From: Acidobacteriota bacterium
Lineage (GTDB): Bacteria; Acidobacteriota; Polarisedimenticolia; Gp22-AA2
Length of the DNA stretch: 12,825 bases
Direction of reading: 5' to 3'
NCBI GenBank assembly: GCA_016202915.1
Contig: JACQNT010000093.1
Coordinates: 1 to 12,825, forward strand
Positions within the stretch are counted from its first letter, which is position 1, and each line of letters starts with the position of its first letter. Shown one piece after another: positions 7,135 through 12,825 of the stretch. The notes beneath the pieces are model-generated. The model was not told where the DNA came from. It saw only the letters and a program-made list of their open reading frames with translations, and did no database searches. The translations under genes were made by a program, and so were the position numbers.

Positions 7135-7801
7135 GCGCCGGAGGGAGCGCCGCACCTTTCTCGGCCGCCTGCGGCAGGTCTTCCTGACCGGTGTCGTGAT
7201 CATCACGCCCCTGATCATCACACTGTGGGTACTCACCATCCTCTTCGACCTGATTCACGGCCTGTCCACGCCCTTCATCCTCAGGATCCTCAGGATCCTC
7301 CGGGTCCCCCTGGTGGACGATCCCGCTTTCGCGACCTATGTCGTGCCCCTGATCGGCATCTCCGCGACGCTGCTGGTGATCGTGCTGGTCGGCGTCGTCG
7401 CCACCAACCTGCTGGGGCGCCGGTTCGTAGCGGCCTTCGATCAGCTGATGCTGCGCATCCCATTGATCAAAGGGATCTACGGGGGGACCAGGCAGCTCCT
7501 GGACGCGTTCAGCATGAAGACCGGCGGCTTCCAGAGGGTCGTGGCGGTCGAATACCCGCGGCCCGGAATTTTCACGATCGGGTTCGTCGCCCGCGAGGGG
7601 GCGACGCTGATGACACAGGGCCGCGGACACCTCCCGGGCCTCACCCTCATCTTCCTGCCGACGACGCCGAACCCCACCTCCGGCTGGCTGGCCGCCGTGC
7701 CCGAGAAGGACATCATCCCGCTCGATCTGACGGTCGAGGAAGGGATCAAGCTGGTGGTGAGCGGCGGCATCGTGGTCCCCCCCGGGTGGGAGACCAGGTG
7801 A
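7127..7801 (+). CDS. DUF502 family integral membrane protein
   Basis: 224 residues. DUF502 proteins are widespread bacterial membrane proteins without an established reaction; I do not assign a function. A basic N-terminus (KRRRERR) precedes a hydrophobic helix at about 18-42 and a second at about 71-95, followed by a soluble C-terminal domain. Family signatures are clear: IPLIKGIY at 111-118, the FLPTTPNPTSGW segment at 176-187, and IPLDLTVEEGIKLVVSGG at 197-214. The TTG at 7127 is chosen because it is the only suitable start before the basic N-terminus and first helix, and a GC-rich purine stretch (gggggcggg) precedes it. It overlaps pgsA by 8 bp and ends 4 bp before the acyltransferase, so it is locked inside a phospholipid operon, which hints at an envelope-lipid role (inference). 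Residues 51-59 (ILRILRILR) come from a 9-bp tandem repeat. Confidence 0.88.
   Translation: MGKRRRERRTFLGRLRQVFLTGVVIITPLIITLWVLTILFDLIHGLSTPFILRILRILRVPLVDDPAFATYVVPLIGISATLLVIVLVGVVATNLLGRRFVAAFDQLMLRIPLIKGIYGGTRQLLDAFSMKTGGFQRVVAVEYPRPGIFTIGFVAREGATLMTQGRGHLPGLTLIFLPTTPNPTSGWLAAVPEKDIIPLDLTVEEGIKLVVSGGIVVPPGWETR
7277..7303 (+). repeat. 9-bp tandem repeat within the DUF502 gene
   Basis: Three copies of ATCCTCAGG in tandem (7277-7285, 7286-7294, and 7295-7303 with one substitution, A to C). The unit is in frame and encodes Ile-Leu-Arg three times, just after the first membrane helix. Because it is a multiple of three, unit gain or loss would change length without breaking the frame. Confidence 0.75.
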
Positions 7802-7805
7802 GCCG

Positions 7806-8414
7806 ATGTTCTACTGGTTCATCAAAGGGATCTTCTTCCCATTCGTCCATTTCTACCTGCGCCTGACGCGGGAGGGGCTCGAGCACCTGCCCCGCAGGGG
7901 ACCGGCGATCGTGGTCTGCAACCACGCTTCCTACATGGACGCCCTCATCCTGGGGTCGGCGGCGCCGCGCCCGATCCATTTCCTGGTCCTGCGCTGGATG
8001 TATGATCTGATGCTCATCCGGTGGTTCTACTGGGGCATGGGGACCGTCCCGGTCCGGGCGGAAGGCCAGGACTCCCGCGCCATCAAGCAGTCGGTCAGGC
8101 TGCTCTCCGGCGGGCGCGTCCTGGGGATCTTCCCGGAGGGGACCCGCAGCGCCGACGGCAGGCTCAGCGAGCCGCGCCACGGCGCGGCGATGATCGCCGC
8201 CCTCTCGGGAGCCCCCGTGGTGCCGGCCTACATCGACGGCGCCCGGGACTCGCTGCCGGTGGGCGGCGTCTTCCCGGCGCCGGCACGGATCCATATCCGC
8301 TTCGGCCCTCCCCTGCGCTTCGTGCGCCGCGCCCGGCAGGCGGACCGGCGGGCGCTGGAGGAGTTCTCCCGGGCGATGCTTGACGCCATCCGGCGTCTGG
8401 AGCCTGCCGCATGA
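7806..8414 (+). CDS. plsC: PlsC-type 1-acyl-sn-glycerol-3-phosphate acyltransferase
   Basis: 202 residues. The PlsC family acylates the sn-2 position of lysophosphatidate to make phosphatidate at the inner face of the membrane. Motifs in order: NHASYMD at 39-45 (the HX4D catalytic pair His40/Asp45), FPEGTRS at 109-115 (phosphate-binding EGTR), and VVPAYIDGA at 128-136. The N-terminus (WFIKGIFFPFVHFYL) is hydrophobic and probably membrane-embedded. Length is at the short end of the family, as in many bacterial versions. The ATG at 7806 follows the DUF502 stop by 4 bp; AGGTGA, which contains that stop, may serve as the ribosome site. The stop overlaps the cinA ATG (ATGA). With plsY and gpsA downstream it completes glycerol-3-phosphate to phosphatidate. 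Relatives that acylate other lipids share these motifs, so the substrate is inferred from context. Confidence 0.9.
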   Translation: MFYWFIKGIFFPFVHFYLRLTREGLEHLPRRGPAIVVCNHASYMDALILGSAAPRPIHFLVLRWMYDLMLIRWFYWGMGTVPVRAEGQDSRAIKQSVRLLSGGRVLGIFPEGTRSADGRLSEPRHGAAMIAALSGAPVVPAYIDGARDSLPVGGVFPAPARIHIRFGPPLRFVRRARQADRRALEEFSRAMLDAIRRLEPAA

Positions 8415-9664
8415 CGCCGCGGGCCGAGATCCTGGCGATCGGCTCGGAGCTTCTCGACCCCGGGCGCAGCGACACGAACGGGGCCTACCTGGCGTTCCGC
8501 CTGGGCGAGATCGGCATCCCCGTCCGCTTCCGCACCGTGGTCGGTGATGTCATCGGGGACCTCGAGGAGGCGTTCCGCGTGGCGCTCGGCCGCTCCGACC
8601 TGGTGGTGGCGACGGGAGGGCTGGGGCCGACGGTGGACGACCTGACTCGCGAGGCGCTGGCCTCCCTCCTGGATCTGCCCCTCGAGGAGGACCGGGCGGT
8701 CCTCCGCCAGATCGAGGAGCGCTTCCGGCGCCTCGGGCTCGACATGCCGCCGCGCAACCGCCGGCAGGCGCAGGTGCCGCGGGGAGCCGAGGTGCTGGCC
8801 AACCGCCTGGGGACTGCCCCGGGCCTGTTCCTCAGATCAGGGGGGAGGATCGTGGCGCTCCTGCCGGGGGTGCCGTCCGAGATGGAGCGGATGGCTGAGG
8901 AGGAGCTCCTCCCGCGGCTTCGCCCGACCGGGGAGCGGTTCGTCTACCGCATCTTCAAGATCGCCGGGCTGGCCGAATCGGAGGTGGACCGCCGGCTCGA
9001 AGACGTCGCCCGGCGGGCGGGGGAGGTCGCCTGGACCATCCTGGCCTCCCCGGGGCAGGTGGAGATTCATCTTAGAGAGAGGGTGCGGCCGGGGGAGCCG
9101 GCGGTGGGGATCGAGAGGATCGATCGCGAGATCGAGGCGACGCTGGGGATCGACCTGTTCGCCCGCGACGGCGACACTCTCGAGGGAACGGTCGGGCGCC
9201 TGCTCCTGGAGAGGGGGGAGAGCGTGGCGGTCGCCGAATCGCTCACCGGCGGACAGATCGCGGGGAGGATCTCCGGCGTCCCGGGCGCCTCGCGCTATTT
9301 CGTCGGCGGGGTCGTCTGCTACAGCGACGAGGCCAAGCGCCGGCTCCTCGGCGTCCGGCGGGAGACGCTGGAGATCCACGGCGCGGCCAGCCCGGAGGTC
9401 GCCCTGGAGATGGCCCGCGGGGCGCGCGAGCTCCTCGCGGCCACCTGGGGAGTCTCGGCGACGGGGTTCGCCGGCCCCGGGGGCGGGGACGCGAACAGGC
9501 CTCCCGGGACGGTGGTGATCGGCGTCGACGGCCCGGAGCGCGCGCTGCACAGGGAACTGCGCCTGCCGGGCGATCGGGAGACCGTCCGGGCGCGGGCGGC
9601 GCAGTGGGCGCTCGACCTGCTGCGCAGGGAGCTGACCGGAGCGCGTCCGGCAGGACCACGTTGA
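8411..9664 (+). CDS. cinA: CinA family protein (COG1058 domain plus nicotinamide-nucleotide amidase domain)
   Basis: 417 residues, full length for two-domain CinA. The N-terminal MoCF-like/COG1058 domain (about 4-175) carries EILAIGSELL, DTNGAYLA at 21-28, VVATGGLGPTVDDLT at 65-79 and LPGVPSEM at 151-158. In characterised members this domain hydrolyses ADP-ribose. The C-terminal PncC-like domain (about 256-410) has AESLTGGQIAG at 275-285, VVCYSDEAKRRLLGV at 301-315 and GFAGPGGG at 362-369. It deamidates nicotinamide mononucleotide in the pyridine nucleotide cycle. Both halves look intact. The ATG overlaps the plsC stop and has GGAG nine bases upstream. Its own stop shares TTGA with the thpR start. 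The historical name refers to competence-linked expression in Gram-positives; nothing here indicates competence genes. cinA next to thpR is a common arrangement, often followed by recA, which is absent here. Confidence 0.95.
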   Translation: MTPRAEILAIGSELLDPGRSDTNGAYLAFRLGEIGIPVRFRTVVGDVIGDLEEAFRVALGRSDLVVATGGLGPTVDDLTREALASLLDLPLEEDRAVLRQIEERFRRLGLDMPPRNRRQAQVPRGAEVLANRLGTAPGLFLRSGGRIVALLPGVPSEMERMAEEELLPRLRPTGERFVYRIFKIAGLAESEVDRRLEDVARRAGEVAWTILASPGQVEIHLRERVRPGEPAVGIERIDREIEATLGIDLFARDGDTLEGTVGRLLLERGESVAVAESLTGGQIAGRISGVPGASRYFVGGVVCYSDEAKRRLLGVRRETLEIHGAASPEVALEMARGARELLAATWGVSATGFAGPGGGDANRPPGTVVIGVDGPERALHRELRLPGDRETVRARAAQWALDLLRRELTGARPAGPR

Positions 9665-10230
9665 GACTCTTCGTCGCCGCGGAACTCCCCGTGGAGGTGC
9701 GCCGGAGGATCGCCGGGATCGTGGAGGTCCTCGAGGCGGCGCCGTTGCGGGTGCGCTGGGTGCGGCCGGAGGGGATCCACCTGACATTCAAGTTCCTCGG
9801 AGAGGTGGATCCGGGGAGGCTGGCGGACATCAAGGGGGCGCTTCTTCAGGCCGGAGAGGGGATCTCCACCTTCCGCCTGCGCGCGGCGGGAGTCGGGGCC
9901 TTCCCCGGGCGCGGAGCGCCGCGGGTGATCTGGGTCGGCGTGGAGGGGGAGATCGAGATGGCCGGAAGGCTCCAGGAGGCGCTCGAGCGGTCGCTCCAGG
10001 CGATCGGTTTCCCGAGAGAGGAGCGTCCCTTCCGCCCCCATCTCACTCTCGGGCGGGTGAAGGGACCGGCCCGGGGGGACTGGCGGCCGGCCCTGGCGCG
10101 CGCTTCCGAGGAGGCGCCCGGAGCGTTCGAGGTGAGCGAGTTCGCGCTGTTCGAGAGCCGGCTGGATCGGCATGGGTTAACGCACTCCGTCCTGGCGCGC
10201 TTCCCGCTGTCGCCCGGAGGGGGCCCATGA
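9661..10230 (+). CDS. thpR: RNA 2',3'-cyclic phosphodiesterase (2H / LigT family)
   Basis: 189 residues. The 2H phosphoesterase fold opens 2',3'-cyclic phosphates on RNA and can catalyse 2'-5' RNA ligation in vitro. The two catalytic HxTx motifs are present: HLTF at 40-43 and HLTL at 127-130, the second followed by GRVKG. The N-terminus MRLFVAAELP is characteristic and fixes the start at the TTG at 9661. A GTG at 9604 would add 19 residues overlapping cinA without family support. The TTG shares four bases (TTGA) with the cinA stop, with an AGGA six or so bases upstream. The stop overlaps the plsY ATG (ATGA) in the same way. Cytoplasmic, probably in RNA repair or processing. Its tie to the surrounding phospholipid genes seems to be co-transcription only. 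Confidence 0.93.
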   Translation: MRLFVAAELPVEVRRRIAGIVEVLEAAPLRVRWVRPEGIHLTFKFLGEVDPGRLADIKGALLQAGEGISTFRLRAAGVGAFPGRGAPRVIWVGVEGEIEMAGRLQEALERSLQAIGFPREERPFRPHLTLGRVKGPARGDWRPALARASEEAPGAFEVSEFALFESRLDRHGLTHSVLARFPLSPGGGP

Positions 10231-10868
10231 TCGGCGCGTGGTTCGGCCTCGAGGGCTGGCCCGGGGGCGCGACCCCGGGCGCCCTCCTCCTGGCGTTCCT
10301 GCTGGGCGCGGTCCCGTTCTCGTTCTTGATTGCGAAGGCGCGCGGAGTCGACATCCGGACGCTCGGGAGCGGGAACATCGGCGCCACCAACCTGGCGCGC
10401 GCCGCCGGCCCGGCGCTCGGCGCCGTCGGCCTCCTCCTCGACGCCGCGAAAGGGGCCGCCGCGGTCCTCCTGGCGCGGTGGATGACGGGCGGCGTTCCAG
10501 GATCCGGCGGTGACGCGGTCGCCGGCGTGCTGGCGATCCTGGGGCACAACTTCACTCCCTTCCTGCGCTTCAGAGGCGGCAAGGGCGTGGCGGCCGGCGC
10601 CGGCGTCTTCGCCGTCCTCGCTCCGGGCGCCCTCCTGGTGGCCCTGGCGGTCTTCCTGCTGGCCGCCGGACTGAGCCGCACGGTCGCGCTCGGATCGGTG
10701 CTGGGCGCGCTCGCCCTGCCCCTGGCGGCGCATCTCCTCCGGGGCGATCGGGACGTCGTCCTGGCGGCGGTCGCGGTGGCGGCCCTGACAGTCGTCCGCC
10801 ACCGTTCAAATCTGATGCGCTTGGCGCGGGGGAACGAGAACCGCTTCGGCGCCGGGGGGCGGACTTGA
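10227..10868 (+). CDS. plsY: Acyl-phosphate:glycerol-3-phosphate acyltransferase
   Basis: 213 residues, normal for PlsY. This membrane enzyme transfers an acyl group from acyl-phosphate to glycerol-3-phosphate, giving lysophosphatidate. The three conserved loops are all visible: LGSGNIGATNLAR at 46-58, GHNFTPFLRFRGGKGVA at 106-122, and RHRSNLMRLARGNENRFG at 191-208. Hydrophobic segments between them fit the multi-pass fold (about 18-36, 61-84, 123-147, 151-170 and 177-190). The ATG has a strong GGAGG six bases upstream (10216-10220) and overlaps the thpR stop. The stop overlaps gpsA's TTG (TTGA). It directly uses the product of the next gene, and its product is the substrate of the plsC-type enzyme upstream. 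plsX, which makes the acyl-phosphate donor, is not in the window. Confidence 0.96.
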   Translation: MIGAWFGLEGWPGGATPGALLLAFLLGAVPFSFLIAKARGVDIRTLGSGNIGATNLARAAGPALGAVGLLLDAAKGAAAVLLARWMTGGVPGSGGDAVAGVLAILGHNFTPFLRFRGGKGVAAGAGVFAVLAPGALLVALAVFLLAAGLSRTVALGSVLGALALPLAAHLLRGDRDVVLAAVAVAALTVVRHRSNLMRLARGNENRFGAGGRT

Positions 10869-11869
10869 TCCGGGCCGCGGTCATCGGGGCGGGGAGCTGG
10901 GGCACGGCGCTCGCTCTCCACCTGGCCCGATCGGGCGCCGAGGTCGCGCTGTGGGCCAGGAGCCCGGCGACGGCCGCCGCGCTGGAGCTTACGCGGGAGA
11001 ACACCGGATACCTCCCCGGACATCGCCTGCCGCCGAACGTCCAGGTGTCGAGCGACCTGGCCGGGACCGTGCGCGGCGCCTCGATGGTCCTGTTCGTGGC
11101 GCCGGCGCAGGCCAGCCGGGCGATCTACGCCGCGGCCGCCCCGCACCTGCCGGAGGGGGCCGATCTGGTGATCGCCTCCAAGGGGATCGAGGAGGGATCA
11201 CTCTTGAGGTTGTCTCAGGTCCTGGCCCGGGTCCTCGGGACCGGGGACGAGAGCCCGCGGGTGATGGCGCTCTCGGGGCCCAGCTTCGCCCTCGAGGTGG
11301 CGCGCGGCGACCCGACGGGGCTGGTGGTGGCCGGCCCGGATCCCGCGGCGACCCGACGGGTGCAGGAGGCGCTGTCCACGGGCAACGTGCGGGCGTACCG
11401 CAACGGCGATCGGACCGGAGTGGAAACGTGCGCCGCCCTCAAGAACGTCATGGCCATCGCCACCGGGATCGCCGAGGGGATCGGGTTCGGATCCAATACC
11501 CGCGCGGCCCTGATCACGCGCGGCCTGTCGGAGATGTCGCGCCTCGGGGCGGCGCTCGGTGGCCGGCCGGAGACCTTCGCCGGGCTGGCGGGGGCGGGCG
11601 ACCTGATCCTGACCTGCACCGGCGCATTGAGCCGCAACCGGGCCGTGGGGATCGAGGCCGGGCGCGGGCGCCGGCTGGAGGAGATCCTGGGGGAGATGCG
11701 GATGGTGGCGGAGGGTGTGGCGACGAGCCGGGCCGCCGTCGTCCTGGCGGAACGGCAGGGCGTGGACATGCCGATCGCCCGCCAGGTCCACCGGGTGCTG
11801 TTCGAGGGGAGGCCGCCGCGCGAGGCGGTGGCCGAGCTTCTGGCGCGGCCTCTCAAGGAGGAGGCGTGA
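10865..11869 (+). CDS. gpsA: Glycerol-3-phosphate dehydrogenase [NAD(P)+]
   Basis: 334 residues, normal length. GpsA reduces dihydroxyacetone phosphate to sn-glycerol-3-phosphate in the cytoplasm, supplying the phospholipid backbone. The Rossmann motif GAGSWGTALA is at 8-17, ASKGIEEGS at 104-112, SGPSFALEVARG at 137-148, ALKNVMAIATGIAEG at 191-205 (catalytic Lys193), SNTRAALITRGLSEM at 210-224, and GLAGAGDLILTCTGALSRNR at 240-259. The nucleotide-domain VPS segment reads VAPAQ here (78-82), a mild variation. The TTG start is chosen because it places Met directly before IRAAVIGAG and shares TTGA with the plsY stop, preceded by a G-rich stretch. The stop overlaps the next gene's GTG. Consecutive plsY and gpsA is a frequent bacterial pairing that links backbone synthesis to first acylation. 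Confidence 0.97.
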   Translation: MIRAAVIGAGSWGTALALHLARSGAEVALWARSPATAAALELTRENTGYLPGHRLPPNVQVSSDLAGTVRGASMVLFVAPAQASRAIYAAAAPHLPEGADLVIASKGIEEGSLLRLSQVLARVLGTGDESPRVMALSGPSFALEVARGDPTGLVVAGPDPAATRRVQEALSTGNVRAYRNGDRTGVETCAALKNVMAIATGIAEGIGFGSNTRAALITRGLSEMSRLGAALGGRPETFAGLAGAGDLILTCTGALSRNRAVGIEAGRGRRLEEILGEMRMVAEGVATSRAAVVLAERQGVDMPIARQVHRVLFEGRPPREAVAELLARPLKEEA

Positions 11870-12675
11870 TCGACCTGCACAACCATCTGCTGCCGGGCAT
11901 CGACGATGGGGCCAGGAAGCTTGAAGAGACCCTCGAGTGCCTGCGAATCGCCCGCCGGGACGGCGTGCGCACGATCGTCGCCACCCCGCACATGAAGCCC
12001 GGGGTCTACGACAATCCCCGGGAGATCATCCTGGAGAGGGTGGCGTTGGTCCGCGAGGCGCAGAAAGGGAACGAGGCGGAGGGAGTGGCCGTCCTGCCCG
12101 GCGCGGAGGTCTATTTCGCGGCCGACCTGCCGCAGCGGGCCCGCGCCGGGACGCTGATGACCGTGGGCGACCTGGGGAAGTACCTGCTGCTCGAGTTGCC
12201 TTACCAGCAGATCCCGATGCGCGTCGAGGACATGCTCTTCCAGCTGCGGCTCCTCGGCATCACCCCTCTCCTGGCGCATCCCGAGCGTGTCGCCTACTAT
12301 CTCGCGGACATCGAGCGCCTCGCCGCCTCCGTGCGCCTCGGCGCCCTCACGCAGGTGACCGCCTCATCGATCACCGGCAAGTTCGGCGACAAGGCGCGCG
12401 CGTTCGCCCTCTCCATGCTGGAACGCAACCTGCTGCACGTCATCGCCACGGACAGCCACGACGCCTCCTACCGCCCTCCCGTCCTCACGGAGGCGGTGCG
12501 CGCCGCGGCCCTGGTCGTCGGTGAGACCGCGGCCCGCCGGATGGTGGAGGAGACCCCGCGGGCGATCCTGGACGGAAAAGAGGTCGAGGCGGGTGATGCC
12601 CCTTCTCCTCCGAGGGGCGGCCTCCTGAGCCGACTGCGGGCCGCCTTCGGCCGCGGCGGGCGTCCGCGCCGCTGA
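11866..12675 (+). CDS. CpsB/YwqE-type tyrosine-protein phosphatase (PHP superfamily)
   Basis: 269 residues. CpsB/YwqE enzymes are metal-dependent phosphatases that dephosphorylate bacterial tyrosine kinases controlling capsule or exopolysaccharide chain length. PHP metal-site motifs: DLHNHLLPGIDDG at 3-15 (His5, His7, Asp13), ATPHMKPG at 39-46 (His42), PGAEVYF at 78-84 (Glu81), LLAHPER at 135-141 (His138), and ATDSHD at 194-199 (Asp196, His198). The GTG start has a strong AAGGAGG four bases upstream (11855-11861) and overlaps the gpsA stop (GTGA). The last 25 residues or so, after GDAPSPPRG, form a basic stretch (LLSRLRAAFGRGG) that could be an amphipathic membrane-associating helix (inference). 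No Wzz-like or BY-kinase partner gene is in the window; it may lie downstream or elsewhere. Other PHP phosphoesterases are possible, but DLHxHxLPGxDDG favours CpsB. Confidence 0.88.
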   Translation: MIDLHNHLLPGIDDGARKLEETLECLRIARRDGVRTIVATPHMKPGVYDNPREIILERVALVREAQKGNEAEGVAVLPGAEVYFAADLPQRARAGTLMTVGDLGKYLLLELPYQQIPMRVEDMLFQLRLLGITPLLAHPERVAYYLADIERLAASVRLGALTQVTASSITGKFGDKARAFALSMLERNLLHVIATDSHDASYRPPVLTEAVRAAALVVGETAARRMVEETPRAILDGKEVEAGDAPSPPRGGLLSRLRAAFGRGGRPRR

Positions 12676-12725
12676 GACATCTTCACCATCTGGTGGCGGC
12701 CGCTCCGCCTCGCGGGGGACGGCGT

Positions 12726-12766
12726 CGCCGCGCCGGGCTGGGCCAAAACCGCCCACCGGCGCGGCG
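12726..12766 (+). terminator. Long GC-rich stem-loop after the operon, possible terminator
   Basis: An 11-bp perfect inverted repeat (12726-12736 with 12756-12766) encloses a second 4-bp stem (12740-12743 with 12751-12754) and a CAAAACC loop. It starts 50 bp after the last stop codon of the operon. No T-run follows, so it is not a classic intrinsic terminator. In such GC-rich genomes hairpins without U-tracts are sometimes proposed as terminators or RNA 3'-end protectors. The rest of 12676-12825 holds no recognisable gene. Confidence 0.35.
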
Positions 12767-12787
12767 CGCCTCGGGTCTCCCTCGCCC

Positions 12788-12810
12788 GGCCGCGTGAACT
12801 GCACGCGGCC
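12788..12810. repeat. 9-bp perfect inverted repeat near the right edge
   Basis: GGCCGCGTG (12788-12796) and CACGCGGCC (12802-12810) are exact reverse complements separated by AACTG. This could be a hairpin in RNA or an operator for a gene beyond the edge. It is the second strong hairpin in the 150-bp geneless tail; no T-run follows. Confidence 0.5.
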
Positions 12811-12825
12811 ACGGGCTCGGTCCGA

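Noticed and set aside
9604..9660. An earlier GTG start for thpR at 9604
   Set aside because: It would add 19 residues overlapping cinA, while the conserved family N-terminus RLFVAAELP starts exactly at the TTG at 9661.
12364..12812. Minus-strand open frames covering the right-hand tail and the end of the cpsB-like gene
   Set aside because: Arg/Pro/Gly-rich with no motif, and largely antisense to the phosphatase C-terminal domain. No ribosome site or conserved start is visible.
12788..12825. A tRNA or other known RNA gene at the right edge
   Set aside because: The hairpin and the following gggctcggtccga look superficially like a tRNA T-arm region, but no acceptor stem, anticodon arm or consensus T-loop can be assembled.

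Overview
The window is a high-GC, densely packed chromosomal segment from a bacterium. It carries one 5'-truncated gene, twelve complete genes and almost no intergenic DNA. Gene content (alaS, pgsA, plsY, gpsA, cinA, thpR) is core bacterial housekeeping. A DUF502 membrane protein, a lytic transglycosylase and a CpsB/YwqE-type phosphatase add to this. The very high GC, frequent GTG/TTG starts and this mixture would suit an uncultured diderm such as an Acidobacteriota-like lineage. That placement is inference only and no phylogenetic marker here settles it. No tRNA, rRNA, IS element, CRISPR array, phage gene or transfer signature is visible.

Region 1 (about 1-4990, + strand): the 3' half of alaS, a secreted soluble lytic transglycosylase, an adenosine-deaminase-family enzyme, and a large membrane glycosyltransferase with a PA14-like domain between its first transmembrane helix and its GT-C core. 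Two junctions are 4-bp stop/start overlaps and one is a 35-bp gap, so the block reads as one operon.

Region 2 (4926-6407, - strand): a single phosphoglucomutase/phosphomannomutase-family gene. It converges on the glycosyltransferase with a 65-bp tail-to-tail overlap. A 139-bp divergent spacer separates it from the next operon.

Region 3 (6547-12675, + strand): eight co-directional genes, pgsA, a DUF502 membrane protein, plsC-like, cinA, thpR, plsY, gpsA and a cpsB-like PHP phosphatase. All junctions are overlaps of 4 or 8 bp or a gap of 4 bp. GpsA makes glycerol-3-phosphate, PlsY acylates it to lysophosphatidate, PlsC makes phosphatidate, and PgsA makes phosphatidylglycerol-phosphate after CDP-diacylglycerol formation by an enzyme not in the window. 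The operon is therefore a phospholipid-synthesis block with NAD-salvage (CinA), RNA-processing (ThpR) and polysaccharide-control (CpsB) genes mixed in. After the last stop (12676-12825) there is no gene, but there are GC-rich inverted repeats that may terminate the operon.

I did not find a convincing undescribed system. The points most worth a second look are the PA14/GT-C fusion, the DUF502 protein inside a phospholipid operon, the chain of NTGA coupled junctions, and the hairpin cluster at the right end.
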